From the NCBI RefSeq assembly GCF_004803465.1, contig NZ_SRSF01000001.1, positions 434,501 to 498,500 of the forward strand: a stretch of 64,000 nt of DNA. The letters run 5' to 3'. Numbering within the stretch: the stretch's first letter is position 1; every line of letters starts with the position of its first letter. A program made the position numbers and the translations under genes. The notes below the pieces were generated by a model. It ran no database searches and had not been told where the DNA came from. It saw only the letters and a list, made by a program, of their open reading frames with translations. Positions 17,829 to 28,204 of the stretch are shown here, piece after piece. This DNA comes from Neolewinella litorea. GTDB lineage: Bacteria; Bacteroidota; Bacteroidia; Chitinophagales; Saprospiraceae.

Positions 17829-18932
17829 ATGAGCAAATTAGGACGCGTGCTGGTCGCCATGAGCGGCGGTATCGACAGCACGGTTACGGCCATGGTCCTG
17901 CACGAGCAGGGCTACGAGGTTGTAGGCATAACGATGAAAACCTGGGATTATGCCAATTCCGGGGGGTCAAAAAAGGAAACCGGCTGCTGCAGCCTCGATT
18001 CCATCAACGACGCCCGCTCCGTGGCCGTCGACATGGGCTTCCCCCACTTCATTATCGACATCCGCGACGAGTTCGGCGACCACGTGATCGACAACTTCGT
18101 GGATGAGTACATGGCCGGCCGGACGCCCAATCCCTGCGTGCTCTGTAATACCCATATCAAGTGGAGCGCCCTGCTGAAGCGGGCCGACGCTATGGACTGC
18201 GAGTTCATCGCCACAGGGCACTACGCCCAACTCAACCAAACCGACGCCGGCCGCTGGCATGTGCGCAAGAGCGCCGACGACCGCAAGGACCAGAGCTATG
18301 TCCTTTGGGGCCTCAGCCAGGAATGCATGGCCCGCAGCCGCTTCCCCCTCGGTCACATGACCAAACCGGAAGTGCGCCAACTGGCCTACGATTTCGGCTA
18401 CGAGGAACTGAGCAAAAAAGCCGAAAGCTTTGAAATCTGCTTCGTTCCCGACAACGACTACCGCGGCTTCCTCAAACGCCGGCTGCCCGAACTCGAAGGA
18501 CAGGTCGCCGGTGGAAAGTTCATCAACACCGCTGGGGAGGTGATCGGCACCCACGACGGCTACCCCTTCTATACCATCGGCCAACGTAAGGGGCTCGGAC
18601 AGGCCTTCGGGCAGCCCATGTACGTAACCAAGATCGATGCTGAAAGCAATACCGTAACCCTGGGTCCGGTAGACGCCCTGGTGAAAAACGGAATGCTGGT
18701 CGGCGGCATCACCCTTCAGAAGTATGCCACCCTCCCGGACGACGGTCTGGAACTCGTGACCAAGGTGCGGTATAAGGATGCCGGTACCCTAAGTCAGGTA
18801 TCTCAACTGTCGCCCAGCCAAGTGGCGGTAGATTTCTTCGCCGACGTACGCGGAGTAGCCCCCGGCCAGAGCGCGGTATTTTACGAAGGAGATGACGTAG
18901 TGGGCGGCGGTCTGATCCACGCCGCCCGCTAG
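17829..18932 (+). CDS. mnmA: tRNA-specific 2-thiouridylase MnmA
   Basis: 367-aa enzyme that thiolates U34 of tRNA-Lys, -Glu and -Gln. Start at MSKLGRVLVAMSGGIDSTV, putting the ATP PP-loop (SGGIDS) at the N-terminus; the frame is open for 31 more codons upstream without homology. The two catalytic cysteines are in NPCVLCNTHIKW and ESFEICFVPDND, with the intervening GHYAQL and RKDQSYVLWGLSQ. The C-terminal beta domain ends with GQSAVFYEGDDVVGGG. Length is standard. It converges on the amidohydrolase with a 2-nt gap between stop codons. Confidence 0.97.
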   Translation: MSKLGRVLVAMSGGIDSTVTAMVLHEQGYEVVGITMKTWDYANSGGSKKETGCCSLDSINDARSVAVDMGFPHFIIDIRDEFGDHVIDNFVDEYMAGRTPNPCVLCNTHIKWSALLKRADAMDCEFIATGHYAQLNQTDAGRWHVRKSADDRKDQSYVLWGLSQECMARSRFPLGHMTKPEVRQLAYDFGYEELSKKAESFEICFVPDNDYRGFLKRRLPELEGQVAGGKFINTAGEVIGTHDGYPFYTIGQRKGLGQAFGQPMYVTKIDAESNTVTLGPVDALVKNGMLVGGITLQKYATLPDDGLELVTKVRYKDAGTLSQVSQLSPSQVAVDFFADVRGVAPGQSAVFYEGDDVVGGGLIHAAR

Positions 18933-18934
18933 GC

Positions 18935-20371
18935 CTACTTCTTGGTGGGGATCGGGGGAGGTCCCGCCGGCAGGATGGCCTCGTACACGGCCTCACCCTT
19001 ACGCTCCCGGAATTCCGCTTTCATCGCCGCTACCGTTTCGGGTGACTTATACAGGTCATATGCCGTAAGTGCCAGGGCTTTGGCCGCCTGCATCAACCCC
19101 TTGTGCCCGATACTCATGCCACCGCAGGCTACTACCGCCCAGCTGTGCCAGGGGGTGCCGATCGGGGCGGTGGTCACACCGAGGCGTACCTCGGGTACCA
19201 GCCAGCTCACATCGCCTACGTCGGTACTTCCGCCGCCGGGATGCTCTTTGGTTTCTTTCAGTTCGTGTATCGCGCCGTCCAGTCCCTTTTTCTCTTTACC
19301 GGTAGCCTCCTGGATTCCGTGGGCAAAGTCGATCTCCTCCTGGGTATACGTGATGTCCCCCAGCAGTTCCAGGTTCTTTTGCATCACTTCGCCACCGGTT
19401 CGGTTGACCAGCACCTCGTGCAGTCCGCTGACCAGGCTGATCTCGTGGTCCACGTCGGCCATCATGGCCGCTCCCTCCGCGATTTGCTTGACGCGTTCGT
19501 AGGTGGCCAACATGCCTTCGCGCTTGCTGTCGCGGACGCGTACCCAGAACTTGGCGTAGTCCGGCACCACGTTTACCACGTCGCCCGCCTGCTGCATGTG
19601 GGTGTGGATGCGTACGGTGGGCCGCACGTGCTCACGGTAGGCATTTATGCCGGCCGACATCAGTTCCATAGCGTCCGAGGCACTGCGGCCGTTCCAAGGA
19701 TCGCCCGAGGCGTGAGCAGCCTGCCCGCGGAACTCCACTATGAAGTCCACCAGCGCCAGGGAGCTCTGCACGTCCGCTTCCGTCTCGTCGGCTGGGTGCC
19801 AGTCCATGCATACGTCGAGGTCGTCGAAGAAGCCCTCCCGCGCCAGGTACAGTTTGCCGAAGAATTTCTCCTCCGCGGGGGTGCCGTAGTACCGGATGGT
19901 GCCGCTGACCTCGCCGCGGTCCATGGCCTCCTTGATCGCTACGGCCGCCGCCAGGCTGCCGACGCCGAAGAGGTTGTGACCACAGCCATGACCGGCAGCG
20001 CCGGCTTTCAGGGGGTCTTTCGTGGGACTGGCTTTCTGGCTGATCCCCGGCAGGGCATCGAACTCTCCCAGGATACCGATGATGGGCTGCCCCGATCCGT
20101 ACTCGGCCGTGAAGGCAGTGGGCATACCCGCCAGATTACGCGCTACGCGGAAGCCCTGTTGCTCGGCGTAGTCGGCCAGGATCTTTGCCGATCCCTCTTC
20201 CTCGAAGGCGGTTTCGGCCAGGGCCCAGATGGCGTCGGACATTTCGGTGAGCTTCCCTTCGCGGGAGGTGATTGATTCAATCATTCGCGCCTTTTCCTGT
20301 GGCATATCCTGGGCACGGGCCAGGGGGCTGATTGAAAAAACCAGTAGCAGTAGGAGTAATTGTCGTTGCAT
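18935..20371 (-). CDS. Secreted M20-family amidohydrolase (AbgB-like)
   Basis: 478-aa protein with signal peptide MQRQLLLLLLVFSISPLARAQ. It follows the M20D layout of AbgB/HipO-type amidohydrolases: GEFDALPGIS, the metal-binding GHGCGHNLFG, TPAEEKFFGK with the catalytic and metal-binding glutamates, the dimerisation domain near residues 210-330 with RGQAAHASG, and the late TPWHSW and GMSIGHKGL. It probably hydrolyses N-acyl or aminobenzoyl amino acids in the periplasm; the signal peptide sets it apart from cytoplasmic AbgB. An inverted repeat lies right before its ATG. Confidence 0.88.
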   Translation of the reverse strand: MQRQLLLLLLVFSISPLARAQDMPQEKARMIESITSREGKLTEMSDAIWALAETAFEEEGSAKILADYAEQQGFRVARNLAGMPTAFTAEYGSGQPIIGILGEFDALPGISQKASPTKDPLKAGAAGHGCGHNLFGVGSLAAAVAIKEAMDRGEVSGTIRYYGTPAEEKFFGKLYLAREGFFDDLDVCMDWHPADETEADVQSSLALVDFIVEFRGQAAHASGDPWNGRSASDAMELMSAGINAYREHVRPTVRIHTHMQQAGDVVNVVPDYAKFWVRVRDSKREGMLATYERVKQIAEGAAMMADVDHEISLVSGLHEVLVNRTGGEVMQKNLELLGDITYTQEEIDFAHGIQEATGKEKKGLDGAIHELKETKEHPGGGSTDVGDVSWLVPEVRLGVTTAPIGTPWHSWAVVACGGMSIGHKGLMQAAKALALTAYDLYKSPETVAAMKAEFRERKGEAVYEAILPAGPPPIPTKK

Positions 20372-20374
20372 AGC

Positions 20375-20400
20375 TTGTACTTGAGGGCATTAAAGTACAA
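20375..20400. promoter_or_regulatory. Inverted repeat upstream of the amidohydrolase (operator candidate)
   Basis: Perfect 8-bp arms TTGTACTT (20375-20382) and AAGTACAA (20393-20400) with a 10-nt spacer, beginning 3 nt before the ATG on the minus strand. The minus-strand TACTTTAA inside it resembles a -7 box. The placement fits an operator or a 5' hairpin. Confidence 0.45.
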
Positions 20401-20455
20401 CCTATGTTAGAACCGTTCTTCGGTGAAAAAACCCAGGAACGGGAGAGTCCGTAAA

Positions 20456-21607
20456 TCAGGAGGCCGTTCCCGCGTAGAGTTCGTAGCGGCAGAATCGGGC
20501 TTCCACCGGGCCATTCATCAGCGGCACTTTCTGGCTGGTGCGTAGGCCCACGCTCTTTACCGCCGACGGGTTGGCCGAAATGAGCCATGCAGTATAGCCG
20601 GCCCAGTGTTGCTTGAAGGTGTCGCCGATCTCGCGGTAAAAGCCCTCGATGTCGCCGGTCTGCATGCGCAGTTCGTAAGGCGGGTTGGTGACCAACAGGC
20701 CTCCGCCTTTCCCATCCGGCGGTTGAAGTTCGGCGAAAGCCGACTGGCGTAAAGTCACCTGGGGCAGTACCCCGGCCCGATCGAGGGTTGCCCGACTGAT
20801 GGCGATCGCTACGCCGTCGATATCCGCCCCGAGGATGGCAAAGGGCGCGGTCCGAATGCGGTTGAGCGCTTCCTGACGAATTGACGACCAGGTGGCCTGG
20901 TCGAAGTCGGGCCAGCGTTCAAAACCGAAGGAACGCAGCAATCCCGGTGCCCGGTGCGTAGCGTTCATGGCGGCTTCGGCCAGGATGGTGCCCGATCCGC
21001 ACATCGGATCTACGAAGGGTTGTTCCCCCCGGTACCCGGCGATGGCGAGCATGCCGGCGGCCAGCACCTCATTAATGGGAGCCTCCCCGGTCCGTCTCCG
21101 GTAGCCCCGTCGGTGCAAGCCGTCGCCGGAGCTGTCGAGGCTCAGGGTTACCTCCCCCTCGCCCGCGATGCGCAGGTGAATGCGCAGGTCGGGCTGTCCC
21201 TTGTCAACCGACGGTCGGGTGCCGTACTTGTCGCGGAACTGGTCCACGATCGCGTCCTTGGTCAGCTGGGCAATAAAGTGGGTGTTGCGGAACCAGCGGC
21301 CAGGGTCAACCACGTCGATCAGCAGACTGCCTTCCGGAGCAAGATAGGGCCGCCAATTGGTGGCCCGCAGCCGGTCGTAAAGCGACTGCTCGTAGGTGAC
21401 GCGGAAGGTGTCCAGCGTGACCAGGACGCGGACGGCAGTCCGCAGCTCCAGGTTGGCCCGGTAGACCAGGTCCATGTTCCCCTTTGCCGTCACTACCCGC
21501 CGGCCGGTCTCTACCTCGGTCAGGCCTAGCGCTCGGGCTTCTTCGGCCAGTACATCCTCCAGTCCCATGAGGGTAGGGAGGGCCAAGGTGAGATCGTGTT
21601 GCGGCAT
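20456..21607 (-). CDS. THUMP-domain rRNA/tRNA guanine-N2 methyltransferase
   Basis: 383-aa class I SAM-dependent RNA methyltransferase. The N-terminal THUMP/ferredoxin-like region (residues 1-160; ATLMGLEDVLAEEA-like start, then DVVDPGRWFRNTHF) binds RNA. The catalytic half has the SAM motif DPMCGSGTILAEAAM and the target-base motif LLVTNPPYELRM (NPPY). It corresponds to the RlmL N-terminal half/RlmKL or Trm14 group; whether the target is 23S rRNA G2445 or a tRNA is not decidable here. It follows ubiX by 42 nt in the same direction. Confidence 0.9.
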   Translation of the reverse strand: MPQHDLTLALPTLMGLEDVLAEEARALGLTEVETGRRVVTAKGNMDLVYRANLELRTAVRVLVTLDTFRVTYEQSLYDRLRATNWRPYLAPEGSLLIDVVDPGRWFRNTHFIAQLTKDAIVDQFRDKYGTRPSVDKGQPDLRIHLRIAGEGEVTLSLDSSGDGLHRRGYRRRTGEAPINEVLAAGMLAIAGYRGEQPFVDPMCGSGTILAEAAMNATHRAPGLLRSFGFERWPDFDQATWSSIRQEALNRIRTAPFAILGADIDGVAIAISRATLDRAGVLPQVTLRQSAFAELQPPDGKGGGLLVTNPPYELRMQTGDIEGFYREIGDTFKQHWAGYTAWLISANPSAVKSVGLRTSQKVPLMNGPVEARFCRYELYAGTAS

Positions 21608-21649
21608 AATATTCTAGGTAATCAAATAAGGTAATGGCGGTACGCGAAG

Positions 21650-22237
21650 CTACCCCAGGACGTCGTCTTCCTTGCTGCCCCAGCGAAAGGTGTCCGGCAC
21701 GTCGAAGCCCGCCAAATCCAGCACGCGGTCGACGACAGTGCGGACGATGTCTTCCGGGGTGTCGGATTTGCCGTAGAAAGAAGGTACCGCCGGGCAAATG
21801 ATTCCCCCGGCCTCCGTAATCGAGGTCATGTTGCGGAGGTGGATCAGGCTGTAGGGTGCTTCCCGCGGTACCAGGATCAGCCGCCGTCGTTCCTTCATGA
21901 TGACGTCGGCCGCGCGGGTGATCAGGTCCGTGCTGATCCCGGAGGCAATTCTCGCCATCAACCCCATGCTGCACGGGCACACGATCATGGTGCCGTACTG
22001 TGCGGAACCGGAGGCGAATGGAGCCGTAAAATCCCGCTGCCCGTAGTAGTCGAAGCCATAATTCCGCCACTCCTCGTCGCCCAACTCGAATTTCCAGTTG
22101 TACTTGCCGTTCTCAGTGATTACTACTCCAACATTATCCCAATTTGAATTCAGTTCCAGTAAACGGTCAAAAAGGACCTTGGCATAAAGCGAGCCACTGC
22201 TACCGCCTACGGCAACGACAATTTTCCTTCGGGACAT
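21650..22237 (-). CDS. ubiX: UbiX-family flavin prenyltransferase
   Basis: 195-aa flavoprotein. The N-terminus KIVVAVGGSSGSLYAKVLFD, the central TMIVCPCSMGLMARIASG and the late LILVPREAPYSLIHLRNM are the UbiX/Pad1 signatures. UbiX makes prenylated FMN for UbiD-type decarboxylases. Because the window also encodes MqnD, a futalosine-pathway enzyme, this UbiX may serve a menaquinone-pathway UbiD-like decarboxylase rather than ubiquinone synthesis; no UbiD gene is visible. Length is normal. Confidence 0.93.
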   Translation of the reverse strand: MSRRKIVVAVGGSSGSLYAKVLFDRLLELNSNWDNVGVVITENGKYNWKFELGDEEWRNYGFDYYGQRDFTAPFASGSAQYGTMIVCPCSMGLMARIASGISTDLITRAADVIMKERRRLILVPREAPYSLIHLRNMTSITEAGGIICPAVPSFYGKSDTPEDIVRTVVDRVLDLAGFDVPDTFRWGSKEDDVLG

Positions 22238-22354
22238 GCAAGAATACTTTACGCGCTAACGTCGGGAAAGGAGAGAGGTTGTGGATGGGCACCGATCCTT
22301 CCCGTTTTCGTGTTTTGGTCGGTTCCACGCGGGTGCCGTATCGGTAAGCGGCTC

Positions 22355-22362
22355 TACATTTG
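22355..22362 (+). promoter_or_regulatory. -7 box of the 22366 lipoprotein gene
   Basis: TACATTTG, a perfect TAnnTTTG match, ending 3 nt before the GTG at 22366. It overlaps a potential upstream TTG start (22360), which argues for the GTG start and a leaderless transcript. Confidence 0.5.
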
Positions 22363-22365
22363 CGG

Positions 22366-23136
22366 GTGCGCCATTTCTTCGTAACCATCCTTTCTTGCTG
22401 TTGTCTGCTGATGAATTGCACCAGCGACCCGCCGCCCCAGGGTGCTGTAGCATTACAGCTATCCGACATCGCCTTTACCGCGGATGGCCGCTTCCTAGAT
22501 GATGCCGCGGGGCCGGAACTGCTTATCGGGGTCGATGCTTACAGCGTAGACTATACCGCAGAGGAGTTGTTGCAGCTGGTGGAACGACTGCAGGTAAACG
22601 GTGGCAACTACTTGCGCCTCAATCCGGTATACCTTGACAGTTCAAAGGTAATAACGGGTCTGGCCAAAGCTGTGACCAGGGGGTTGATCGTCGATACCCT
22701 TAAGGCTGATGCTATGGCGGTGACTGTACAATCGGTAGCCAGCTTCAACCGAGAGCTGCTCGACGGTAACGGGCGGGTGGCATATCCATCTTTCAGTCAG
22801 CGTGCGCTAAACGGACTGCGGGCAGTTCGCACCGTGGAACAAAAAGTATCGTTCAGCGCATTGCGGCGGAGCAACGACATTCTCGGACCTGACAATCCGA
22901 CCGGTGCTACTGCGGCGGCGGATACCTCTGGAAATTTCCTGATCTACGTGCCGACCGCGGGGCGGGTGACGTTCAGTCTTCCCGACGGCCGCCAACAGCC
23001 GGTCCGGCGCGTTACCGTGGTCGGTCACCTGGGAACCCAACGTTCGGAAATCCTACGGCCACCCTATGATCGCCGCTTCACCCTGACGTCCAACGAAGCG
23101 AAGGGCGGGTGGATGGTCATCGAGCGCCTCGAGTAG
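22366..23136 (+). CDS. Lipoprotein of unknown function
   Basis: About 256 aa from a GTG start; an upstream TTG at 22360 would add two residues but lies in the promoter box. The N-terminus is a lipoprotein signal (hydrophobic run, then LLMNC with the lipidated cysteine, TSD after it). The mature protein starts like a cellulase- or GH-like secreted factor (FTADGRFLDDAAG, LLQLVERLQVNGGNYLRLNPV), and ends in a beta-rich domain. No catalytic motif is convincing. Its position between ubiX and the GbsR regulator gives no functional hint. Unrecognised, but the lipobox supports a real gene. Confidence 0.7.
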   Translation: MRHFFVTILSCCCLLMNCTSDPPPQGAVALQLSDIAFTADGRFLDDAAGPELLIGVDAYSVDYTAEELLQLVERLQVNGGNYLRLNPVYLDSSKVITGLAKAVTRGLIVDTLKADAMAVTVQSVASFNRELLDGNGRVAYPSFSQRALNGLRAVRTVEQKVSFSALRRSNDILGPDNPTGATAAADTSGNFLIYVPTAGRVTFSLPDGRQQPVRRVTVVGHLGTQRSEILRPPYDRRFTLTSNEAKGGWMVIERLE

Positions 23137-23141
23137 ACCGG

Positions 23142-23642
23142 TTACTTGATCATGGTCAGGAAAGTGGAGAAGAACCAGTTGCTGTCGACCTTGACCAGGG
23201 CAGCGAGGGCGGAGTCCGCCTTGTGACTGTACAGTTTTAAGTCCTTGATCACTTCCCGGAATTCCCGGGCATCGGGGCCGTCACCGTGCACACCCGTCAG
23301 GTCGTCGAGCAACCGCAGCATCGGTTCCAGCTCGCGTTTTTTGCGGGCTATGATGATGTTCTTAACCACCTTGGACATATCCTTTTCTCCGACGAAAAAT
23401 TCCTTGCGCTCGCCCGGAATCAGCTTTTTGTGCGCCAGTCCCCAATCCAGCAACATGCGGGTATTGATGTTGACATTACCGCGGCTGATCTGCAGTTCGT
23501 CCATTATATCGTCCGTACTCAACGGATCACTGGCCACCAGCAACAGGGCGTGGATCTGGGCCATGGTACGGGTGACGCCCCAGGAGCTGCCCAGTGCGCC
23601 CCAGGCTTCGATGAATTTTTCCTTACCCTCTTCGAGTTCCAT
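23142..23642 (-). CDS. GbsR/MarR-family transcriptional regulator
   Basis: 166-aa winged-helix regulator starting MELEEGKEKFIEAWGALG; the frame is open 28 codons upstream but those codons cover the promoter and palindrome. GbsR-like features are the long N-terminal helix GSSWGVTRTMAQIHALL, the HTH STDDIMDELQISRGNVN and RKEFFVGEKDMSKV. Bacterial relatives sense choline or osmolytes, or control transporters. The gene lies 105 nt after groEL, but a hairpin terminator and its own palindrome suggest independent, possibly autoregulated expression. Confidence 0.87.
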   Translation of the reverse strand: MELEEGKEKFIEAWGALGSSWGVTRTMAQIHALLLVASDPLSTDDIMDELQISRGNVNINTRMLLDWGLAHKKLIPGERKEFFVGEKDMSKVVKNIIIARKKRELEPMLRLLDDLTGVHGDGPDAREFREVIKDLKLYSHKADSALAALVKVDSNWFFSTFLTMIK

Positions 23643-23656
23643 GTGCGGTGAAATTA

Positions 23657-23673
23657 CTGTACCAAGCGTACAG
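23657..23673. promoter_or_regulatory. Palindrome at the GbsR regulator promoter
   Basis: Perfect inverted repeat CTGTAC (23657-23662) - CAAGC - GTACAG (23668-23673), 15-31 nt before the ATG at 23642. The minus-strand TACGCTTG inside it (23670-23663) resembles a -7 box, so binding would block the promoter. This is typical of autoregulation by a dimeric HTH protein. Confidence 0.55.
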
Positions 23674-23687
23674 GCACTGACATAATA

Positions 23688-23720
23688 GGAAAACCCCGGC
23701 GGCGGTTGCCGACCGGGGTC
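23688..23720 (-). terminator. Rho-independent terminator of groEL
   Basis: ACCCCGG (23719-23713) pairs with CCGGGGT (23699-23693) on the minus strand, followed by TTTTCC. It lies about 30 nt after the groEL stop and before the regulator gene. Confidence 0.7.
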
Positions 23721-23746
23721 TTCCAAATGTAATTTGGGGCGAATGA

Positions 23747-25411
<1,665 letters not shown>

Positions 25412-25443
25412 TTATGGTTGTAATAATGGGGTAGGGGGGTGTC

Positions 25444-25707
25444 CTACAGGATGACGAGGATGTCATCTTCGCGCATGATGAGCAGATCCTGCCCTTCGTG
25501 CTTGAGCTCCTGACCGGAGTATTTGCCGTAGAGGACGATATCGCCTACGCTTACGGTCATGGCATTACCTTCCTTTCCGGGGCCTACGGCAATGACTTCA
25601 CCACGCTGGGGCTTCTCCTTGGCGGTGTCGGGGACAATAATGCCACCACTGGTCTTTTCTTCGGCGGGGGCGGGTTTTACCACTACTCGATCGTTGATCG
25701 GCTTCAT
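25444..25707 (-). CDS. groS: Co-chaperonin GroES (10 kDa)
   Basis: 87-aa cochaperonin that caps the GroEL ring, a little shorter than E. coli GroES (97). It shows the N-terminal strand [22 protein letters not shown], the mobile loop [16 protein letters not shown] and the ending [18 protein letters not shown]. Upstream, TATCCTTG on the minus strand near 25753 is a weak -7 candidate. It is the first gene of the groES-groEL unit. Confidence 0.98.
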   Translation of the reverse strand: MKPINDRVVVKPAPAEEKTSGGIIVPDTAKEKPQRGEVIAVGPGKEGNAMTVSVGDIVLYGKYSGQELKHEGQDLLIMREDDILVIL

Positions 25708-25894
25708 GTATAGGATGTTTTGGTTTTACAATCGGATTGTTCTCAGCTGCAAGGATACCCTTACGGCTGCCCATGGGGTACGAAGACTGTGCCAGTACGC
25801 CGCGACCGTCAAAATGTCAGACGCCTGACGGCAGCCCGTCAGGTCGCCACTTCAGAACCGGTCCACTTGCGTGGGGTGGGTCACTACTTTTCCC

Positions 25895-25902
25895 TACTTT
25901 TG
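25895..25902 (+). promoter_or_regulatory. -7 box of purL
   Basis: TACTTTTG, a perfect TAnnTTTG match, 21 nt before the purL ATG. No -33 TTTG at the expected spacing was found. Confidence 0.5.
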
Positions 25903-25923
25903 GGCCCTTATAAAACCCCGCCC

Positions 25924-28164
25924 ATGGCCGCAGATAATAATATTAACGTAGACGTCGAGGTCGCCAAGAATCTCGGACTCACCAGCGATGAATTCCACCG
26001 GATCGTGGAGATCATGGGGCGCACGCCCAACTTCAATGAGTTGAGCATCTTTTCGGTCATGTGGTCCGAGCATTGCAGCTACAAGAACTCCATCATGTGG
26101 CTGAAGACGCTGCCCCGCGACGGCGAGCGGCTGCTGGTCGGGGCCGGAGAAGAGAACGCCGGACTCGTCGACATCGGGGAAGGCCTCGCCTGTGCCTTCA
26201 AGATTGAGAGCCACAACCACCCTTCGGCCATCGAACCCTACCAGGGTGCCGCCACCGGTGTCGGCGGAATCCACCGCGACATCTTTACCATGGGGGCCCG
26301 GCCCATTGCTTCCCTTAACAGCCTGCGCTTTGGCGACCCCCAGCTGGCCCACACCAAGCACCTGGTGGCCGGCGTGGTCAAGGGCATCGGCGATTACGGC
26401 AACTGCTTCGGCGTGCCAGTGGTGGGTGGGGAAGTCTACTTCCACCCCAGCTACAATCAGAATATCCTGGTGAATGCCATGTCTGTGGGCGTAGTACGCG
26501 TCGGGGAAACCGTCTCGGCCGCGGCCGACGGACCGGGCAACCCGGTCTTCATCGTGGGCTCAGCCACCGGAAAGGACGGCATCCACGGAGCCACTTTCGC
26601 CTCCGCTGACCTTACGGAAGACAGCGCCGAGGACCTCCCCGCCGTGCAGGTGGGCGATCCTTTCCAGGAAAAACTTCTGCTCGAGGCCAGCCTCGAAGTC
26701 ATTGCCACCGGCGCGGTAGTCGGGATGCAGGATATGGGGGCTGCGGGCATCACCTGCTCCACCTCGGAAATGAGTGCCAAATCCGGCACGGGAATGAAAA
26801 TCGACCTCGACAAGGTGCCAACTCGTCAGGCCGACATGAAGCCCTGGGAAATTCTGCTCAGCGAAAGTCAGGAGCGTATGCTCATCGTCTGCCACAAGGG
26901 GCGCGAAAAGGAACTGCTGGCCGTCTTCGACAAGTGGGACCTGGAGTGCGAACAGATTGGCGAGGTGACCGATACCGGTCGGTTGGAATTCTACGCCGGC
27001 GGCGAGATCGTGGCCGACGTTCCCGCAGAACCCCTGGTCCTGGGCGGCGGTGCCCCGGTCTATGAGCGCGAAACGCGTCGCCCTGCCTACCTGGACAAGG
27101 TGGATAAGTTCCACATCGACCAGGTGCCCGAGCCGAATGACCTGCGTGAGGTGGCCGAGCGATTGTTCAAGGCGCCCAGCCTGGTGTCCAAGCACTGGAT
27201 CACCGACCAGTACGACGGGACCGTCCGCACCAACAGCATCACCGAAAACGAACCCTCGGACGCGGCCCTGGTGCGCGTCAAGGGCACGGGCAAGGCCCTG
27301 GCGGTGACCACGGATTGCAACTCGGCCTACGTATACGCCGATCCCTACGTCGGTACCATGATCGCCGTCGCCGAAGCCGCCCGCAACATCGCCTGCTCCG
27401 GCGGGGAGCCGGTGGCCATCACCAACTGCCTGAACTTTGGCAATCCCTACAATCCCGAAGCCTTCTACCAGTTCGTGAACGCGATCAAGGGGATGGGCGA
27501 AGCGTGCCGCGCCTTCAACACACCGGTAACCGGCGGCAACGTCAGTTTCTACAACCAGTCGCAGTACGAAGGCGGCCGCATCGAGCCGGTCTATCCGACG
27601 CCGACCATCGGCATGCTGGGCATCGTCGATAACCTGAAGCGCACCATGTCGCTCTCCTTCAAGGAGCAGGACGACGTCATCTACCTGATCGGCGACCTGG
27701 TCGAGGACCTCGGCTCGTCGGAGTACCTGCGGACTATCCACGGCATTGAATTCAGTTCCGTGCCGCACTTCGACCTGGAGCAGGAACAAAAAGTACACCG
27801 TGCCATATTGGCGGCTATTCGGGGAAAGCACGTCAAAAGCGCGCACGACGTCAGCGACGGTGGTCTTTTCCAGGCACTCTGCGAAAGCGCAATTGCAGGT
27901 GGCCACGGCTTCTCGATTGAAACCTCGAACGAGATCCGCAAGGACGCCTTTCTCTTTGGGGAAGCGCAGGGTCGGATCGTCGCCACGGCGGATGAATCGC
28001 AGACCGGTGATCTGGAGGACCTGCTCCACGAGCACGGTATCGGCTTCCAGGTGATCGGACGCGTGCAGGGCGACGACGTCACCGTGGACGGACAGGACTG
28101 GGGAAAACTGCTCGCCTGGGAGATGCGACACAACGATACCCTGGCGGTAATCCTGGAAAGCTGA
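25924..28164 (+). CDS. purL: Phosphoribosylformylglycinamidine synthase subunit PurL (short type)
   Basis: 746-aa catalytic subunit that makes FGAM from FGAR in purine synthesis. The start at MAADNNINVDVEVAKNLGL fits the family; the frame is open 68 codons further upstream without similarity. Key motifs: FSVMWSEHCSYKNS, FKIESHNHPSAIEPYQGAA, GVGGIHRDIFTMGARP, and the late SAHDVSDGGLFQALCE. The length fits the short form that works with separate PurQ glutaminase and PurS, so those genes should exist elsewhere. Cytoplasmic. Confidence 0.97.
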   Translation: MAADNNINVDVEVAKNLGLTSDEFHRIVEIMGRTPNFNELSIFSVMWSEHCSYKNSIMWLKTLPRDGERLLVGAGEENAGLVDIGEGLACAFKIESHNHPSAIEPYQGAATGVGGIHRDIFTMGARPIASLNSLRFGDPQLAHTKHLVAGVVKGIGDYGNCFGVPVVGGEVYFHPSYNQNILVNAMSVGVVRVGETVSAAADGPGNPVFIVGSATGKDGIHGATFASADLTEDSAEDLPAVQVGDPFQEKLLLEASLEVIATGAVVGMQDMGAAGITCSTSEMSAKSGTGMKIDLDKVPTRQADMKPWEILLSESQERMLIVCHKGREKELLAVFDKWDLECEQIGEVTDTGRLEFYAGGEIVADVPAEPLVLGGGAPVYERETRRPAYLDKVDKFHIDQVPEPNDLREVAERLFKAPSLVSKHWITDQYDGTVRTNSITENEPSDAALVRVKGTGKALAVTTDCNSAYVYADPYVGTMIAVAEAARNIACSGGEPVAITNCLNFGNPYNPEAFYQFVNAIKGMGEACRAFNTPVTGGNVSFYNQSQYEGGRIEPVYPTPTIGMLGIVDNLKRTMSLSFKEQDDVIYLIGDLVEDLGSSEYLRTIHGIEFSSVPHFDLEQEQKVHRAILAAIRGKHVKSAHDVSDGGLFQALCESAIAGGHGFSIETSNEIRKDAFLFGEAQGRIVATADESQTGDLEDLLHEHGIGFQVIGRVQGDDVTVDGQDWGKLLAWEMRHNDTLAVILES

Positions 28165-28204
28165 TTCAACCAAAAGCGCGCCAATTTCCTTCCTTACTAA
28201 AACC

